This document shows, in pieces, positions 62,476 through 64,000 of a DNA stretch of 64,000 nucleotides. Below the pieces are notes generated by a model that was not told the DNA's origin, ran no database searches, and worked only from the letters and a program-made list of their open reading frames with translations. How positions within the stretch are numbered: the stretch's first letter is position 1; every line of letters begins with the position of its first letter. The DNA is from Bog-756 sp963699345. GTDB taxonomy: Bacteria > Actinomycetota > Acidimicrobiia > Acidimicrobiales > RAAP-2. The translations under genes were made by a program, and so were the position numbers. The stretch is from the NCBI GenBank assembly GCA_963699345.1, contig CAVOTL010000003.1, forward strand, positions 248,001 through 312,000, given 5' to 3'.

Positions 62476-64000
62476 TCAGCAGCAGGGGTGCCGGGCCGTG
62501 GCGGCCAGGTGACGGTGTGGGGCGGGGTCCACCTTCCCCACCTCGGCGAGGAAGCCCCGGAGGTCGACCCGGCGGCCCGAGACGTAGGTCCCGCGCACCT
62601 TGACGTGGGTGGTGAGTCGGTGCGGATCGACGGTCGTCGGGTCGGCGCTGAGCTCGACCAGGTCGGCCAGCTTGCCCACCTCGATGGTGCCGAGGTCGTG
62701 GTCGCGGCCCAGCTGGCGGGCGCCGTGGATGGTGTGGGCCCGCAGGGCCTGGTCGATGGTCAGTGCCTGGTTCGCCCCGTGCACCGTGCCGCTCGCCGTG
62801 GCCCGGGTGACGGCGGCCTGGATGTTGAGCAGCGGCACGGGCGGCGACACGGCGCCGTCGTTGTGGAGCGACGGCTGGACGCCGGCCGTCCAGGCATCGG
62901 CGAAGCGCTGCCACTGGGAGCCGATCTCGGAGGGGAACAGCTGCCCGTCGAGCACGTCGCCCCAGTAGATGAACTGGAACGGCGCCATCGAGATGGTCAC
63001 CCCGAGTCGCGCCGCCCGGGCGAACTGGTCGCCACGACCGGCACCGCAGTGCTCGACCCGCCAGCGGTGGTCGGTCCCGGTGAGGCCGTGGCGGGCGAGG
63101 CCGGCCTCGTAGCAGTCGAGCACGACGTCGAGGCCGACGTCACCGTTGCAGTGGAAGGCGAACTGCCAGCCCTGGCCGGCGAACTCGTCGAGGATCCCGT
63201 CGAGTTCCGATCGGGAGTAGTTCATGTTCCCCTCGCCGGAGGGGCCGATCGGGATCTGGGCCGCGGCCACCGTGGCGCTGTCGAGGTACGGGAAGCTGAG
63301 GGCGGCGGTCCCGACCCACGGCGACCCGTCGGCCCAGAGCTTGATGCCCTGCTTCCAGAGCATGTCGGGCGCGGCCGACTCGAACGGGGTCCCCGGGTCG
63401 TCGCCGATGGACATGTGGTACAGACCGACGCGGATCGGGCACCCCGGGCGGGTGGCCAGGACCTCGTAGCCCTGTCGGTAGGGAGTGTCGTAGGCGTGCT
63501 CGGAGGTCAGGGTGACGCCGTTGCGGCTCATCAGGGCGTACCACTCGGCGGCGGAGTGGAGCGGGTCGGACACCACGTCGGCGATCACGCCGCTGGTCGC
63601 GCCGAGCACGGCCGACGTCTCGAAGGCGAGACCGGTCAGATGGCCCGTGTCGTCGCGCGAGTACGAGCCGCCCACCGGATCGGAGGGAGGCGCGGTGTCC
63701 CATCCGTTCCGGGCGATCACCGCCGAGTTGAAGTAGGCGAGGTGGCCCGAGTTGTCGAGCACCACGGCCGGCCGCGTCGGGAAGTACCGGTCGAGCACGT
63801 CGGCGGTCAGGAGCGGCGCACCCTGCAGCAACCGGTCCACCCCGTTGAGGAACACCGGATCGTCGTCCGGGGTCGCCGCATCCACCCGGGCGAACTCATC
63901 GGTCACGTCCTTCCACGTCGGAAAGCCGACATAGGGGGCGATCCAGTGGACCGGGTCCTGGGTCACGACACCGGAGAGGAACGGATGGTTGTGGGCGTCC
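62476..64000 (-). CDS. Amidohydrolase family 3 (YtcJ-like), 5' end outside window
   Basis: The frame is open to the right edge: 'DAHNHPFLSGV' just inside it carries the HxH metal motif, so ~50-80 N-terminal residues are missing. 'QGIKLWADGSPWVGTAALS' is the carboxylated-Lys/strand region, 'FHCNGDVGLDVVLDCYE' and 'WRVEHCGAGRGDQFARAARLG' hold further metal ligands, and 'GTIEVGKLADLVELSADP' is the typical C-terminal beta-sandwich phrase. YtcJ-like enzymes hydrolyse amides or related C-N bonds; the substrate is unknown. Confidence 0.88.
   Translation of the reverse strand, partial: DAHNHPFLSGVVTQDPVHWIAPYVGFPTWKDVTDEFARVDAATPDDDPVFLNGVDRLLQGAPLLTADVLDRYFPTRPAVVLDNSGHLAYFNSAVIARNGWDTAPPSDPVGGSYSRDDTGHLTGLAFETSAVLGATSGVIADVVSDPLHSAAEWYALMSRNGVTLTSEHAYDTPYRQGYEVLATRPGCPIRVGLYHMSIGDDPGTPFESAAPDMLWKQGIKLWADGSPWVGTAALSFPYLDSATVAAAQIPIGPSGEGNMNYSRSELDGILDEFAGQGWQFAFHCNGDVGLDVVLDCYEAGLARHGLTGTDHRWRVEHCGAGRGDQFARAARLGVTISMAPFQFIYWGDVLDGQLFPSEIGSQWQRFADAWTAGVQPSLHNDGAVSPPVPLLNIQAAVTRATASGTVHGANQALTIDQALRAHTIHGARQLGRDHDLGTIEVGKLADLVELSADPTTVDPHRLTTHVKVRGTYVSGRRVDLRGFLAEVGKVDPAPHRHLAATARHPCC

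Overview
The window is about 70% G+C and carries an actinobacterial gene set. The lineage is most likely class Acidimicrobiia. That placement is an inference, resting on the secreted proteins built from a repeated 'GGYWLVASDGGIFSYGDA' unit and from Cys-paired 'GVSCxSxxxCxAVG' units, a wax-ester synthase, a monomeric NADP isocitrate dehydrogenase, a cydABDC operon, a DevR/DevS-type two-component system and many likely leaderless start sites. I see no tRNA, rRNA, CRISPR array, insertion sequence or prophage.

Layout. 1-6.0 kb: end of a secreted repeat protein, then a tightly coupled Baeyer-Villiger monooxygenase / two-domain SDR / amidohydrolase operon. 6.0-11.4 kb: an FtsH-like protease, a Tat-exported phosphoesterase and a drug-type MFS exporter divergent from its probable MarR regulator. 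12-17.4 kb: a YceH-like protein, SoxR divergent from an SDR-queA pair, a lipoprotein and a cysteine-dioxygenase-like cupin. 17.7-25.9 kb: aldehyde dehydrogenase plus DUF779, a nitronate monooxygenase-like enzyme, a cupin, a secreted repeat protein, a hydrolase, an acyl-CoA dehydrogenase and a cold-shock protein. 26-30.1 kb: cysS and valS divergent from a 21-bp gap. 30.1-35.2 kb: a branched-chain amino acid-type ABC importer. 35.3-41.4 kb: membrane-anchored hydrolase, wax-ester synthase, propeller lipoprotein, and an epimerase/TetR pair. 41.5-47.6 kb: cydABDC. 47.7-52.8 kb: GNAT, STAS, a small helical protein, DevR, DevS, UspA and a small conserved protein. 52.8-64 kb: sulfatase, second FAD monooxygenase, MFS-TetR operon, amidase, isocitrate dehydrogenase, SpoU methyltransferase and a partial amidohydrolase.

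How the parts connect. Four copies of a motif close to GGGACNTTCGGCCCT lie in front of the ftsH-like gene, cydA, the STAS gene and the small helical gene. It resembles the mycobacterial DevR/DosR box, and the window's own DevR keeps the DevR-type recognition helix. cydA also has a good Rex-type operator one base from its DevR-like box, so the high-affinity oxidase looks controlled both by NADH/NAD+ state and by the DevRS system. Other readable local circuits are MarR on the MFS exporter, SoxR on the SDR-queA pair (19-bp promoter spacer), and TetR proteins on the epimerase and on the second MFS gene.

Caution on sequence quality. Seven otherwise well-conserved genes are broken by single-base indels, and one of them also by an in-frame TAG. 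In every case removing the indel restores a normal-length family member. This many lesions in housekeeping and operon genes points to residual consensus errors at least as much as to real pseudogenes.
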